DNA from: Halichondria panicea
Lineage: Eukaryota > Porifera > Demospongiae > Suberitida > Halichondriidae
Assembly: GCF_963675165.1 (NCBI RefSeq)
Contig: NC_087386.1
Location: forward strand, 6,139,566-6,203,565
DNA length: 64,000 nucleotides
Direction: 5' to 3'
Shown piece by piece: positions 43,193 through 60,638 of the stretch. Numbering within the stretch: the stretch's first letter is position 1; each line of letters begins with the position of its first letter. The notes under the pieces are model-generated. The model worked only from the letters and a program-made list of their open reading frames with translations, had not been told where the DNA came from and made no database searches. The position numbers were made by a program, and so were the translations under genes.

Positions 43193-44593
43193 TTAAATGC
43201 GTGGTTGATAAAAGTTTAAGTGTCCTTCTTTATCGCCTACAGTTAGGATCATGTCCGTAGCAGACAGTTTAGCGCATGACACTTGTCCGTCCACTTTGAT
43301 AGTAGCCACTTCAGTCAGGCTCTTATGTAGCGTGGTGGCAGATCCAGACCCCATTAACATACTAGTGAAAGGCTCAGATCTTTTCTTGACACAAGTGAAG
43401 GGATCTTTCAGCTCATCACAAAACGCCAAAAGGCTCACATGTGATTTCCCGGGAGAGGAAAACAATCTTCCACAACTACTAAAAGAATATTTTTTGTCCA
43501 TAAATCCGGATTTTTCTTCTGGTCTTGCATACATCAAAGTTTCCTCCATAACTTCAGATCCGAAACTGTTTATGGTTAGCCATGATTTATCAAACGAGGA
43601 CTGCTGCTGCTGAAGGTTCACGCCACAAGACCATTCGGTTGATTTCAGTCCAAAAGTATGCGAAGCTCCGACTCTCATCATCAAGAAGCAGTGCTGTGGA
43701 TGGAAATGAATGCCACGCACTTTGTTGACCACCCCCTGTCCCGGTGGTGTGTACTCATCAGAGGCTAATACTCGAATCCTGTTTTTCTTCGAGAGAGAAC
43801 AGTTTGGATTAAACCAAGCCAACTGCATCACAAGTCCTTCATCCAGGCGCATAACTTTCATGGTTTTACACAGTCGCATGACGTCCAAGTTGTAGACAAC
43901 GTATATGGTCCCTTGTAAGTTGACAACGGTCAACCATTCGTTGTTGGGGCTCACACTAAAATGGCTCAGGCTTGGGCAGTTCATTAGGACGCCTCTATAC
44001 TGTTCGTTTTCGTCATTGTCCGCAATAAGAGCTTCGTTTGCAGATTGAAAGGATGGGAGGTGCCAATATCGAATATTGTTGTCTATTGAAGATGACAGTA
44101 GTATCCCTCCGCCATGTTTATTGTACATGAGTTCTCGGACACATGAACTATGACCTTGGAGAACGTTGACAGCTGCGGTTGATTTTCTAATGTCCCAAAG
44201 TGCAATTGTTGAATCTTCAGATCCGGAAACAAATTGGTTGTTTCCAACATAACATATACAGTTTACTGCCCCGTTGTGAGCTTGGTTTATTGAGCGTATT
44301 TCTTTGCCAGTGTTTGGGTTGAAGATGTGCACATTTCGATTGTTCGAGCCAGCGAATAAAAACTTGCCGTCAGTAGAATATGAGAGACACAGAATCGAAC
44401 AGTTTTCTTCACGTTCACGTCTAGGACTGGCAATATCTACAACACTCATCCAACTTTGCCATAAAGATAATTTACTGTAGAGCATCTTTGAAAGGGTGAG
44501 GTCTAAAGTGGTAGAATACTTGTTGTCCGATCCATGGCCGATCCATCTGTGAGGAGTATCCCTACACACATTGTAGAGAGAATTGTACGCCAT
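43193..44593 (-). CDS. DCAF10-like WD40-repeat protein
   Basis: Intronless 466-residue frame. WD40 repeats are clear at about residues 70-105 (LSYSTDGKFLFAGSNNRNV), 108-150 (AHNGAVNCICYVGNNQFVS, SEDSTIALWDIRK), 152-190 (LQGHSSCVRELMYNK, IDNNIRYWHLP) and a last one near the C-terminus (ATDMILTVGDKEGHLNFYQ). The A-H-x-x-x-V-N-C-I and D-x-T-I-A-L-W-D-I-R pattern is that of DCAF10 (WDR32), a substrate receptor candidate of the CUL4-DDB1 ubiquitin ligase. The middle and C-terminal halves are divergent and low in recognisable repeats. Assignment as DCAF10 is moderate; another DCAF-type WD40 protein is the alternative. Confidence 0.65.
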   Translation of the reverse strand: MAYNSLYNVCRDTPHRWIGHGSDNKYSTTLDLTLSKMLYSKLSLWQSWMSVVDIASPRREREENCSILCLSYSTDGKFLFAGSNNRNVHIFNPNTGKEIRSINQAHNGAVNCICYVGNNQFVSGSEDSTIALWDIRKSTAAVNVLQGHSSCVRELMYNKHGGGILLSSSIDNNIRYWHLPSFQSANEALIADNDENEQYRGVLMNCPSLSHFSVSPNNEWLTVVNLQGTIYVVYNLDVMRLCKTMKVMRLDEGLVMQLAWFNPNCSLSKKNRIRVLASDEYTPPGQGVVNKVRGIHFHPQHCFLMMRVGASHTFGLKSTEWSCGVNLQQQQSSFDKSWLTINSFGSEVMEETLMYARPEEKSGFMDKKYSFSSCGRLFSSPGKSHVSLLAFCDELKDPFTCVKKRSEPFTSMLMGSGSATTLHKSLTEVATIKVDGQVSCAKLSATDMILTVGDKEGHLNFYQPRI

Positions 44594-44689
44594 TGTAGCT
44601 GGAACAAAGCGTACATTTATAGACTTAGCAAATTTATAGTAGCTAGCTAGTAGCTAGCTAGTAGCTTAGCTAGCCGGCCAGACGATCAG
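44594..44689. promoter_or_regulatory. 96-bp head-to-head promoter, DCAF10-like / ATG16L1
   Basis: Only 96 bp separate the two start codons. The middle is a run of 'tagctagctagtagc' repeats. The spacing is so short that 5' UTRs must be tiny or transcripts overlap. Both directions must be served from here or from within the genes. Confidence 0.6.
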
Positions 44690-50054
<5,365 letters not shown>

Positions 50055-50271
50055 CTTGAACCCCGCTTAGTTAGAATGTTTGGACAGAATGGTTGTGTTT
50101 TGTGTGTGTATAAATGCGGAGTTTATTTTTGAGTTTGTAAAATTATAAACATTTTGATGGGTAAAAAAAAATCTTTGCAAATTGGATTTTGCTTGCGAGC
50201 AATAATATATGCAGATACAGGGGAAAGTGTATAATATATACACACAATATAATTATCAATATCTATAATCA
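50055..50271. other. tail-to-tail spacer
   Basis: 217-bp spacer between ATG16L1 and the beta-helix receptor, AT-rich, probably overlapping 3' UTRs. No gene. Confidence 0.5.
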
Positions 50272-53200
50272 TCAGTTTATTCTGGTTTCTGGTGCAGTGT
50301 ATGAGGTAGCTGCCACTCCAGACTCGTTGTACACCATCCCGTTCTCAGGGGTCACAAAGGTCACACCCACCACCCCCGGCATAGCCTCAAGAGTATCATC
50401 CAGTTTAGCAGTACTCTGCCTCTTTTTAATACTGGTTCTCCATCGCCTTGTTTTCTCAAAACTGTCTCTCAATCGAGAATTACGAGCGGACGAATTCATC
50501 GATATGGTTTGGCTGCTATAGAAACTGTCTAGCAACGGTTCTCTATACGTTGTAGCGTCTATTGTGTTCTGTTTAGGCATGAGAGTGGAGAGATTTGATT
50601 GGCTGGATTCCTCCAATTCTTGTTCATCTCTCAGTGACCTTTTGGGCATACGCAGTTCTTGTATGAAGTTCTTAAGACTTAAAAATATCGAAATAAACCA
50701 TTCCTCAATTGAGAGGTCGAAAAATTGCAGCACAACCTCCAAAACGATCAGAATTAGACCGATAAAAACAGTATTGACAACAGCTGTCATAGAAATGGCT
50801 CGGCTAATATCGACGAGCAAGTAGAGAGCTGGTTGCGAAATTAAACCGACAAACAATAGAACCCACCCGATAATAAATCCGAAATAATTATCGAGAGCTT
50901 TCTTGTACGGCCACGTTAGAACGTAGAACACTTGAATCAAACCCAGAGACAAGAATAGTCCGAAATGCCTCCAGGTGTAATCTTGAATAAAGACTCCAAC
51001 TAGTACTAGTAGCAGCCTCCTAGCGATGCTGACCACCACCCACCATCGACGTGTGTCTTTATACGAGGCACAGTAGATGTCCGTCAATGGCTTGAGCCTC
51101 GAGTGCCACATACCGAGGTACACGTACAACGGTAGAGGAAGAACGAATAGACCTACTAAAACAGATGCTAAAATTCCAACGGGAAGATGTGAGCCGGAGA
51201 AGCATTTAACCGAAGCGTCATGTGATAGTAGGTATTCAGAAGCACTACCCTCTGCTGAGCTGATGAAGCGGCAATTGAGTAACTCGAAGGAAGTCGTACC
51301 GATATTAAAATAAGAGATCAAGAATAGCAACCACAGACCTTGAAGAAACGAATGCTTGCCAAAAAATCGAGACAATCTTGTGTACTTGGTGAGTATGAGA
51401 ATAATGCAGAGTAAGAGGAGGATATAGACTGGGGTCACGTATTGGAGGAGGAGGCGGCCGAATGCTGTGAGATCAGAGGATATGCACTGGTTGAATGTGA
51501 AGTCTGGGTTGAAGAAGGGCAACCAGTAGGTGTAGATTGAGTAGTCCGTGCGCCCAGAGAGGAGGATCAGTACAGACTGCAGGGGAAGAGAGGAGTAATT
51601 ATATTACAGACAGAAGCATCCATAGTCAGGCCAGTATACATGTACAAACAAATACCATGCATGCATGGTGGATGCATGGTATGTCAATACATCGCTATAC
51701 GAACCTCAGTCCCCTTTTAGTACAGCATTATTGAAGCGAACAAATTACACACAATGTACAAAATATGCTACTCTAAAATGAATGTCTGCCGAGATGTTTG
51801 CCCATGCACCTGTATAAAGAAGAGTGTTGAGTCTATGGTTGGAGAGAGTCCCAGCTTGAAGCCAATGGCCAGTAGTACCAGCACCAGGCCTCCTATGAGA
51901 GTAGTGAACAGAGCTATCACTCCCTGCCACACCTTGTCACGGCAGTCGTAGCATGTCTGCATCAGAGGGGGAGAGGATGCATGGGGCAGATAAAAATTAG
52001 TCCATACGTATTCTACATAAATTATTCAATACAGTGGAACCCATTTTAGGCCAACTGGGATATACAGGCCATGCAAGCAACCAGGCCCAAAATTAACGGT
52101 TTGTGTACAAATTTCACAGGTTCCTAAAAATTAAGGAGTTTAACTATTCCACTTGGTACTGCATATAGCTATATCATCTACAGACAATGTGTGCATTGCA
52201 ATTAACTCACTGTAGTATAAATGGTGACGGCAAACCCTGGCTTGCACTGACCACAGAGCACCCCCTCTCGGTTATCAATGCACGGGTAGTCCACATCTGA
52301 CAGGAACCACACAGAATCGGCATCGCCACGGCAATAACCACGAGTGCATATATCCACAGTAAATTCTCCTGTAGATGGTCGGTACTCCACTAGTTCTGAC
52401 ACATTTCTCGTATTAAAACAAATGACAGGAGCATCCCCTCCTGGAGTAGCCCCATTCTGGTAGGGGACCACGTCCACCGGGTCAAATCCAGCACTAATCC
52501 CATTGGCCGCGTCAATTTTCCGGCTTTCACGAACCCAAATTGTGTAATTGCTATCGTCGATGGGTGTGGGGTCAATTGGAGGTTCTGGACACGGCTCAAT
52601 AAGTGATGGGGAGGGGTCTGTTTCCATGGGAATGTAGCCAGCCCAATAGAGACTGCTGAGCTCGACAGTGTAGCCTTGTATGCAGGTGGTATCGTCAAGG
52701 AAGTTACTTCTGTAGCGTTGCTCTACGATATCGTTGAGGGTGAAGCATTGACAAGCAAGTGGTTGGTCGAATGGTATCCTCTGTGTCACGCTGAAGTTGG
52801 TCAGTATCAACTCGTTCACCTAAAAGAGAGATTATTATTGAGAAGACCTATACTCTAGTGTACACACATTTTTCGCTATATAATTATGTACCTAACAGTT
52901 GAAGTACATCATACTGGCATTAGTAACTCCGTACGTCTTTATCAGACTCGCAATAAAAACCATAGCTCCAATAATATTGAGAACCCACCTCCTCTAGAGT
53001 GAGGGCTCCGGGAGGTGTGAAGTAGCCGAGGGGACATTGGGAGAGCTGGAAGGGGATGACTAGCTGCACTGTCCCCCCTAACACCTGCGAGTCTGCCATC
53101 ACTCGTAGCTTGCCAGCTGTCCCCGGCAGACCCACGATCGCCAGACCGGAGAGGGCGCGGTTAGGAGTGAAGTACACTCTGCACAAGAAGAAGATATGCA

Positions 53201-56200
53201 GTATATTAATTCATAGTAATATTATTTTTTAGCTGAGAGAAATGAATTCAATTTTATGAGCTGAGTCAGTGTGTGTGTGTGTACTAAAACACCAATAGCA
53301 ACAAATGTACATATATAGCTGGCTATCTTTGTGGGCCAACAATTTGCAATTGTTGAAGAAAATTAAATTTCTGTTAGGAGGTTACTATTGTAATGCAAAT
53401 GTGTATGAAGGATGCAATCTACAAACTGAGGGAAATAATCGCTATACCTGTCGTTGTAGGCGTATTGTATCCCATTCAGCTGCAGTAGTACGCCAGGAGA
53501 CGAGTCCACTTCGTGAAGCACATCCAGGAAGATGGTTGATGACACATAATTCAACAGCTGATCTGCCAGCTGTATCGTCATGTCAAATTCCTCCCCTGGG
53601 GCTGGACTCAGAACTAGATTACTCGGGTTGGTCTCCTCGCATTTAGAACGGGAAAAACCCGGTTCCAATGTCCATGTTGCTTCGACGCTCGCCCACGGTG
53701 TGTATAGTTTGTTGAGTGGTGGGCGGAGTCCAGTGCCGGGGGTATATATGGACCCAAGGTCGTATGAGAACAGAGATTTAAGGCCACATTGGAGATCAGG
53801 CTGATAGAAAAAGCTGAACGAAAGGGTACAATGAATTTTAAAATTGTTGCATATTATGATGATTATGACTATTTGTCGGCATTGATATTATATTTGTGAT
53901 TGCCTAGCTAGCTATACAGCAATAATAATGGAAGGGATAGAGTGAGTAAGAAAGGAGAAACTGTACTGGAAAATTTGGCGGGTACGTATCATCTTTGGTG
54001 AATGGGCCGTTTGAACCAACTTGGCGTTTTTTTATTTGGCGTCTCAGGCACGGCTACTACAGCAATGACGTTGTGTCCACTAATTAATTTGGTGATCTTC
54101 AGTAAAATTCACCAAATTTTCAGTTATTCGGTAAACAAAGGGCACATGGATAGTTAACATCATAGCAATAATAGAATCAACTCACGTTTCATTGAGTAGG
54201 CTATGCGAGCAGTTGGGGAGGAGGTAGGTTGTGTTGGCAACTGTCTTGTAGCACTTAGTGGAGGCTCCGTAAAAGAACAGGTTGCTAGGGCCGGTTGAGG
54301 TGTTGTCAAGGATACTCTGATCTTCGTAACCAACTGTTCCGTCTGAGTTAACGAGGAGGTAGTTGGCCGTGATCGTGGGTACAAAGTTCGCGAGGACGCA
54401 CCCCCTGAGGGAATATGAGTGGATGGACTGACCCTGGCTGACCGCTCTGTTGCCAACAAATGTGAATCGTCGAGGTACCTACGTTAAGAAGTAGTACAGA
54501 ATATATATAGCTGCTAAGCAACTGCATGTTGCCATGGTATCAGTGTATACCTGATCTGGAGTTGATTGGATAGGCTCATTCCCAAACATTATGAAACAAG
54601 CTCCAAACAGTCCCTGAGCGAGAGTGTGGTTGTACTCCACCGCCAGTCTAGCAGTGCTGGCTCTATCGGCGTAGATAGCTCCTCCAGCAAACACAGCTTT
54701 GTTGTGAGCAAACACTCCGCTGGTCATTCTTGAGAAGTCAACCTAAAGGAGGATCGGAGGGGGAAATTAACAGTATAATACGTTGATTTAATCCAAATCC
54801 TAACTCAAGTTCTGAGCAGTAAAAGTTACCTCCTGAAAACAGGCTAATTTCGGAGAAAACACATTAAAATAAATTTGCTAACATGTTCAAGCTTGTATAT
54901 TCATGCCTCGGGGAAATTGCACATGTGATGCAACATTCTCCAATCTAACACAATGAATATTGCTACTAGGCAGCTGAGGCAACAAATGAGGTAGTGAATA
55001 TTGTTAGTATCGCAGAAGGTCACACACTTTAGCATCACATGAGGCTCTAGATCTAGACATAACCAATCATTATTACTACTGCAAGTGTATACATTACATT
55101 CCCCATACCCACTTACACCCATACCCTCACCACATACCCCAGGTCTCCACTCATACCCTCACCACATACCCCAGGTCTCCACTCACCCTACTCCCTTGCA
55201 GTATACTGAGAGCTCCTCCAGTGTCAGCTTTGTTACCAGTGAAGTTAAAACGCCCACTGAAATAGCCCAAAGACAATCTCAGAGTCACTGCACTACCAGT
55301 GTTGTTCAAGAACTTACTGCAAAGACGAAAGTGTACGTATAAATGAATAGCAATTAGCGATAAAAATTGTGTAATGCTACTGATAAAGTTATCACATGCA
55401 GTCTTTATTAGGAGTACCTATTCTGTCAGCTGACAATGGTGTATGCAAACAATGACTATTAATGAGGTGGAAAACTTACAAGATAATAATTTAATTGATA
55501 CGTACACTGTGCCAAAGTGTAAAGCTACAAAGTAAACGACATGCTTATTTTGCATGCAGAACGTACCTCTCTCCATCCACATACAGTTCCATTCTGAGCA
55601 GATTGAGCACTCCCTCTTTAAGGTCCGCCCTGTTTTCCGTGAAGGAACAGTCGCTGATATTAGCAGTGATGAGCGGGGGAGAGACAGGATCAAACAATCC
55701 ACGCTGCGAGAACCAGACCGGGTTATTCAACAAAAACAGAGCAGCTCCGACTATTGCAGTGTTACGTCTAAACACACTCCGATTTATTTGTAAGAAATTA
55801 CTCGCATCACTGCCCAGGAATACGACAAACAAACCACCACCTTCGAATGCAGCTTCATTGTCCTCAAAGATGCAATCATCGATGGAAAGACGACCAAACT
55901 GGGGACCGGAGAAAAAATATGAAGCCACGCCCCCTCCATATCGGACACGGTTGCGGCTGAACTTTGACCGTGTTATCGAGACTGTATTTGTATCGGAGCC
56001 GGTGTCAAAATCAATCAGGACAGCGCTTCCAGCCATACTGATGGTGTTGGTGACTGTGATATTATCAATGGATACTCTGTTATTAGCAGAGTCTTGCAGG
56101 AACCGAACACGCAGGGCAGTACCTGTTGAGCGAGTTGACGCATAATTATCGTCTGATCCACTTCCGGACGTGAGTGAGGTGAAGTCAGAGTCTGTTATTG

Positions 56201-56888
56201 ACAGCTGCAACGGTTGGGGCTCTCCAATACATTGTGGATTGAATTCACGACCGTGGACAACACTCAAACCAATTACAACGTTATCTGATCGAGATGCAAG
56301 TTCTGGATCGCCTACGAATGTTGACCGTGTGACAGAAATGTCCCCTGAACATTGAATCATTTCGACGCCACGTGTGTTGGCCGTTTCCACAGAGAAAGCG
56401 CAATCAGTGACTGTTATACCTCTTGAGTTGCAAAAATGGAGTGTGGATCGGCCAATAAAGGCTGCCCCAAAAACAATATTGGAAATTGTTATACCAGTGC
56501 AACTCGTGAAACTAAAGAGACCACTTATTCCTCCAATCCTAGTTGTCACGAAGACACTCCCCTTCGGGCCGAGACCGATAGCACTCAGATTATCCCAATT
56601 AGTCAGGCATACTGGATCCATGTTGTGCGTGCCCTCGAGAAAATATAACGTAGTCGATGATCTACCATCTTCGTCTCCATTGGATATTCTGCATGAGCTT
56701 GTACCATTTTCAAAAAGCTGGCTATCTTGGAGAATCACTGTGAGGCTGATGCAAGGTGTTGCAATGGACCTTCCACAGGTAGAGATATCAGCAGAGCCAT
56801 TGCGGCTGCCAATGTACCAGACAACATCTTGAGCTGCAGATAGTTGATACCCGGCTATCAGCAGTAATGCATGTAGCACTAGTCGCAT
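50272..56888 (-). CDS. beta-helix ectodomain receptor with multi-pass membrane region
   Basis: Nine exons (56888-55567, 55316-55187, 54742-54551, 54478-54186, 53813-53448, 53178-52989, 52819-52211, 51956-51810, 51576-50272) sum to 1517 residues. A signal peptide (MRLVLHALLLIAGYQLSAA) is followed by about 600 residues of parallel beta-helix character, with recurring I-S-x-x-x-F and N-x-A-x-x-G-G-A turns (NEAAFEGGGLFV, NTAIVGAALFLLN, NKAVFAGGAIYA). Many N-glycosylation sites are present. A Cys-rich juxtamembrane segment (NREGVLCGQCKPGFAV, TCYDCRDK) leads to a first membrane segment (51930-51850). About seven more hydrophobic segments follow in the last exon, then a basic Ser-rich cytoplasmic tail. 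The V-L-C-G-Q-C-x-x-G-F-x-V element before a multi-span region recurs in large surface proteins of sponges, cnidarians and protists. Function is unknown; adhesion or sensing is inference. Confidence 0.75.
53968..54121. mobile_element. MITE in beta-helix receptor intron 4
   Basis: Inverted ends 'ctggaaaatttggcggg' and 'caccaaattttcag', with an internal 'ggctactacagcaatgacgt'. A second copy lies at 61752-61916 in PRPF4. Non-coding. Confidence 0.7.
55097..55186 (-). repeat. minisatellite at beta-helix receptor intron 2 donor
   Basis: Reading on the gene strand, the intron opens 'gtgagtggagacctggggta' and then repeats a ~34-bp unit containing 'gtgagggtatgagtggagac' and 'ctggggtatgtg' about two and a half times. 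The donor-like 'gtgag' word recurs in each unit. Confidence 0.75.
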
Positions 56889-57047
56889 CTTGTTGTACTT
56901 AGCTTGTTGTACTTTCTTGTACTTCGCTTGTATTTAGCTTGTACTTGCTAAGCTATTGTTGTTACAAGGTCAAAAATATTACCACAGGAACTCATTTGGA
57001 TAACCAACATCCGCATCCGGCCCATGCTGACGTGACTGGATGCAAGC
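56889..57047. promoter_or_regulatory. head-to-head promoter, beta-helix receptor / PSMD5
   Basis: 159 bp between start codons, with repeated 'cttgtactt(a/c)gcttgta' words near the receptor start. No gene. Bidirectional use inferred. Confidence 0.5.
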
Positions 57048-59032
57048 ATGGCTGGGCTGGAGGACATCTCAAGCTCACTTCAACAAGGAGAGAATGTCAC
57101 TGTTGCTCTGAGGGACCTCAATATTCTCCTGGAGGCCAATGATACACCACTATATATTCAAACTGTGCTTGCTAGTGTGCCTCTAACACTTGTATTTGGC
57201 TACTTGCAATCAGGACCACCTGCGCAGATCGGACTGGCGTGTAATGTGCTAGAAAAGTTGCTATCGAAAATGCCGGCGACAGAGCTGGTGAAAATCTCCA
57301 CTTACATCGAACTCGGTTTGCAATTCACGGATCCTGCGATTAAACGAGCGTGTCTTGTTGCCCTCGATGCTAACTGCAACAAAATCACCCCCACCATTAC
57401 GGCCCCTACAATGTTTCATCTCATCACTCAAATATTAGGCGATGAGAGCCTGGAATGTGCTAAACTAGCCTCCAAAATCCTCCTACAATTTCTCTCTCAT
57501 CCTGCGCAACTGCCGACCCCAGTTAAAGACGCACTCATGATCGATCTCTCTGGAATAATGCTGGTCAGCTCAACTGTTCGTTATAGAGTATACGAACTTG
57601 GTGTAATGGCTATAGTGAATGGAAACTCTGAATCTTTTGAGCTCATCTCTGCCAGTGGTTTGCTCACGGGGCTGTTGAAGGAGCTAGAGCACAACGACAT
57701 CCTCGCTCAGTTAAACTGTGTTGAATTGTTGCTGGAGTTGTTGGAATGTCCGGAGGGGGTCTCATTTCTGGAAGGACAGGGAGTCATGGAGAAGCTGCAC
57801 ACTTTGTTGATAAAGGCACAGCAGGACCCGTTTGGTGAGGCCATCTTACCAGGCGAGTGCAAAACGTATTCTATTGTTTTAGAGTACCATCTTATGTACA
57901 GTCTATATGCTATGTTTGCGCAGAAATAATTTTGGTTTTATACGTTTCCCTATGCAATCACTCACTGCATATCATGCCCTTAGGCGGAGAAATTATTTAA
58001 CGCTGGGTCCCTTCATTTTGAGAGTATACTAGAGTTGTCTGAAAGCTTAGAAGAAAAGCTCTTAGCATGGTTGCTCAAATCACAAATTTGGAACAAGCCA
58101 TAACTTCTTATTTTCGGAAAAAGACCATGGTATTTTCTCAGAAACAGAAAGGCCTAAAAATAGACTTCTGATTTTAAGACACTATCTTAACGGCTCATTG
58201 TAAGCTTTAAGAAAATCATAAATTAGTATTGATTAGACCAACGAAACAAAAGTCAAATATGTTTTCTGTACAGACAAATTAAGATACAGTGTGTATGTAT
58301 GTTATCTCTTCATTCCATCATGCAGGTCTAATCAAGTTCTTTGGTCATGTTGCCATGTCCAGTACAGATGTCCTCTCTCTGGTCCGAGGGTACCCTCACT
58401 TTCTCCCCCTTGTACTACAGGCCCTGCCCACCCCCCACGACTCCACTCTGTGGGGTATCGCTGTCGATACGTTTGCACTACTGGCGTCAAAGCCCAACAG
58501 TCGGGTAGTCCTTCTGGAGCAGTCTGCAAATACCAAAGAATGTATCAAAGCACTCGGGAGCTTCATTATAAACGGGCCGACAGAAGTACGCATTCGATCG
58601 CTTGAAGCTGTGTCTCAGATACTATCATGCCCTGAGCAAGTTGACTCTGAGGAGAGTGTTGGTTGGAAATGGTTCTCTATGTTAGGGCCGAAACTATTCT
58701 CTGCTTTAATGTCACTCGTTAAACAACCGTTCCCAGTAATTCGTCACAGTGCCCTGAAGGTCTTCCTAGCCATGGCCGATCATGAGTGGGGTCAGAAGAT
58801 AATGAATTCTAATGGCGGCTTCCTCGAGTTCTTGTTAGACAGGAGTACGGAATCAGACAAGTTAGGACGAGAGTTGAAGTACGAGATTGTGTGTGTAATG
58901 GCTGCCTCGTCGTGTGCTGAGAGTGTGTGGGGAAATGTGGATCTCTTGAAACTAAAGAAATACGAAAAAGAAGGAGCATTTTATGCACTAGCACAATCAG
59001 AGGTCATCGTAGCCACTGATGGATCAGCCTAA
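57048..59032 (+). CDS. PSMD5: 26S proteasome assembly chaperone PSMD5 (S5B)
   Basis: Two exons (57048-57852, 58326-59032) join to 503 residues, the usual PSMD5 length (about 504). The protein is all-helical, HEAT/ARM-like. Family words include SSTVRYRVYELGVMAIV, ASGLLTGLLKELEHNDIL, DPFGEAILPG|LIKFFGHVA across the junction, WGIAVDTFALLAS and KQPFPVIRHSALKVFLAMA. PSMD5 is a chaperone for the 19S base: it binds the PSMC2-PSMC1-PSMD2 module during assembly and is released from the finished particle. The single intron has a GC donor (CCAG|gcgagt) and a standard AG acceptor. The retained-intron reading ends after a few extra residues, so the spliced form is preferred. Confidence 0.9.
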
Positions 59033-59339
59033 TTTGAATTTAACTGACATTGTTCGTTTGTACATGCATGCTATACTTGTTAACACAATGTCTTCTATCA
59101 AGAGTAGTCTTGCTTCTATATAATTATGTATAGCCATTTTATTATGACAGCTAGTATTCGTGTGTTATCACACAGAGCAGACACTCTTTATGTGTGATTG
59201 TAATACTAAAAGTGTCATTTGATTCATTCTTGACAGTGACAATTAACTGTACTATTGATAAAGTTGTAGTTTGCAAATGGTATACAGAATGGCCGCGTGG
59301 ATTAAAGACAATAATGAATAAATTAATATATACAATTAG
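59033..59339. other. tail-to-tail spacer
   Basis: 307 bp, AT-rich, between PSMD5 and Flower ends. No gene seen. Confidence 0.5.
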
Positions 59340-60487
59340 CTATGACGACGAGGCCTCCCCCTCTTCTACTTTAGTACTAACTTCTGAAAATTTCACTCTT
59401 CTGTTTCTCTCTGCCAAAACTTCCGAGTGATCTCCCCTGTAGTGTGTGTGTGTGTGGTGTGTGGGTGTTGTGTGTGTGTGAGAAGTGTACAGTTTATACA
59501 CAGTAGGTACAGAGACGCAAAATAACATAGCGTATAATCATAATTAGGCACGCAAAATTCTTAATTACAACAATAGGTTAGGTACCCTTAATATTTTAAA
59601 TTGCCTAAATCATATCACATATCACACAAAATAAACAGTAGTTAGTGAGGGCCCTAACAAACCCAGTGCTAACTTACTTTGTTCCTATGACAAGCATGAA
59701 GTTGATCATCCCTGCAGCAAACATAACGCCCAATCCAATGATAGTAGAGATGGACATGCACCACAGCATCAGAGGAATGAGCGCAAACCTGAGAGAGAGG
59801 AGACAGATACACAATACATGTAGTGCAAGATTGGTCTTCCCTACAAATATTTCGATTTCTTTCTACAAAATAATATACAGGAGCAATCATCTTTTAGATC
59901 TTTTAGGGCCAATATTTCAACAGCTTACAAAGGAGAATGCATTTTAAAAAGAAAACTACGTCTTAGAGGGAGGGGAGAGTGTATATTTGTGATGGACCCA
60001 ACTCCATTGTAGCTCACAATATGTAGAGTGCCGATCTCATCCAGTGTTTCAGATATTTGTTGATAGCCAGCAGAAATTCCAGTCTCGGTACTATGTTACC
60101 TAGGAACGTGGCTTCAAGGAAAAACACCACTACAGCGGCTACACTGTAGAGGAAGTAACAACACATTCATCTTATTATAGCTATGCTAGCATTGTTACTC
60201 ACATCATGATTAGGCCGACTGCCAAGCAACGAGTGTAGCTAGTCCCTGGGGCAATGGAGGGTCCGGGTATGAGAGCTCCAAATCCACAAAGGAGGTACAC
60301 TGAGTAGGAAATGAAGATGATATAGTCACGGTTTTGGTGTGCATGGAGCAGCAACAGTACTTGTTCGACTTAGAGAGTTAGTACATACAAACTTACACAT
60401 AGCCGCAAATATTCCACACAAGCGGGAACAGAATATGCACACTTTTCCATAGTTTTTCTCTTCATGAAGTTCACCACTTTCAGCCAT
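59340..60487 (-). CDS. CACFD1: Flower-like (CACFD1) four-pass membrane protein
   Basis: Five exons (60487-60397, 60368-60203, 60143-60018, 59788-59678, 59436-59340) join in frame to 196 residues. The first intron, 28 bp, is unusually short and the alternative is a slightly different boundary. Hydrophobic segments lie at about residues 24-42, 56-75, 82-103 and 129-160. The LIMMIVAAVVVFFLEATFL segment followed by a short acidic/aromatic stretch (LEFLLAINKYLKHWMRSALY) and STIIGLGVMFAAG matches the Flower/CACFD1 pattern, in which an acidic residue in a membrane segment is conserved. Flower proteins sit on synaptic and other vesicles and have been linked to calcium entry, endocytosis and cell competition in animals. 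The tail is acidic (STKVEEGEASSS). Its last 3' splice site follows a CA-rich run. Confidence 0.75.
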
Positions 60488-60638
60488 CTTTAGTTACTAC
60501 AGTGCTAGAGTATAAGTTTCTTGTGTATCACCTTGTTCACCAATAAAAGATTATAAAGTGCTGAACATTATCGACAATAGATCTAAGGTCAATTTCTATT
60601 TGATGCCCACCGCGCTCTTTTCCAGTTAGAGTGCAGCA
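60488..60638. promoter_or_regulatory. head-to-head promoter, Flower / PRPF4
   Basis: 151 bp between the two start codons; no recognisable core promoter beyond AT-rich sequence. Bidirectional use inferred from layout. Confidence 0.5.

Noticed and set aside
55495..56832. Plus-strand frames opposite the beta-helix exon
   Set aside because: Antisense shadows of a 1.3-kb exon; no splice sites or recognisable family.
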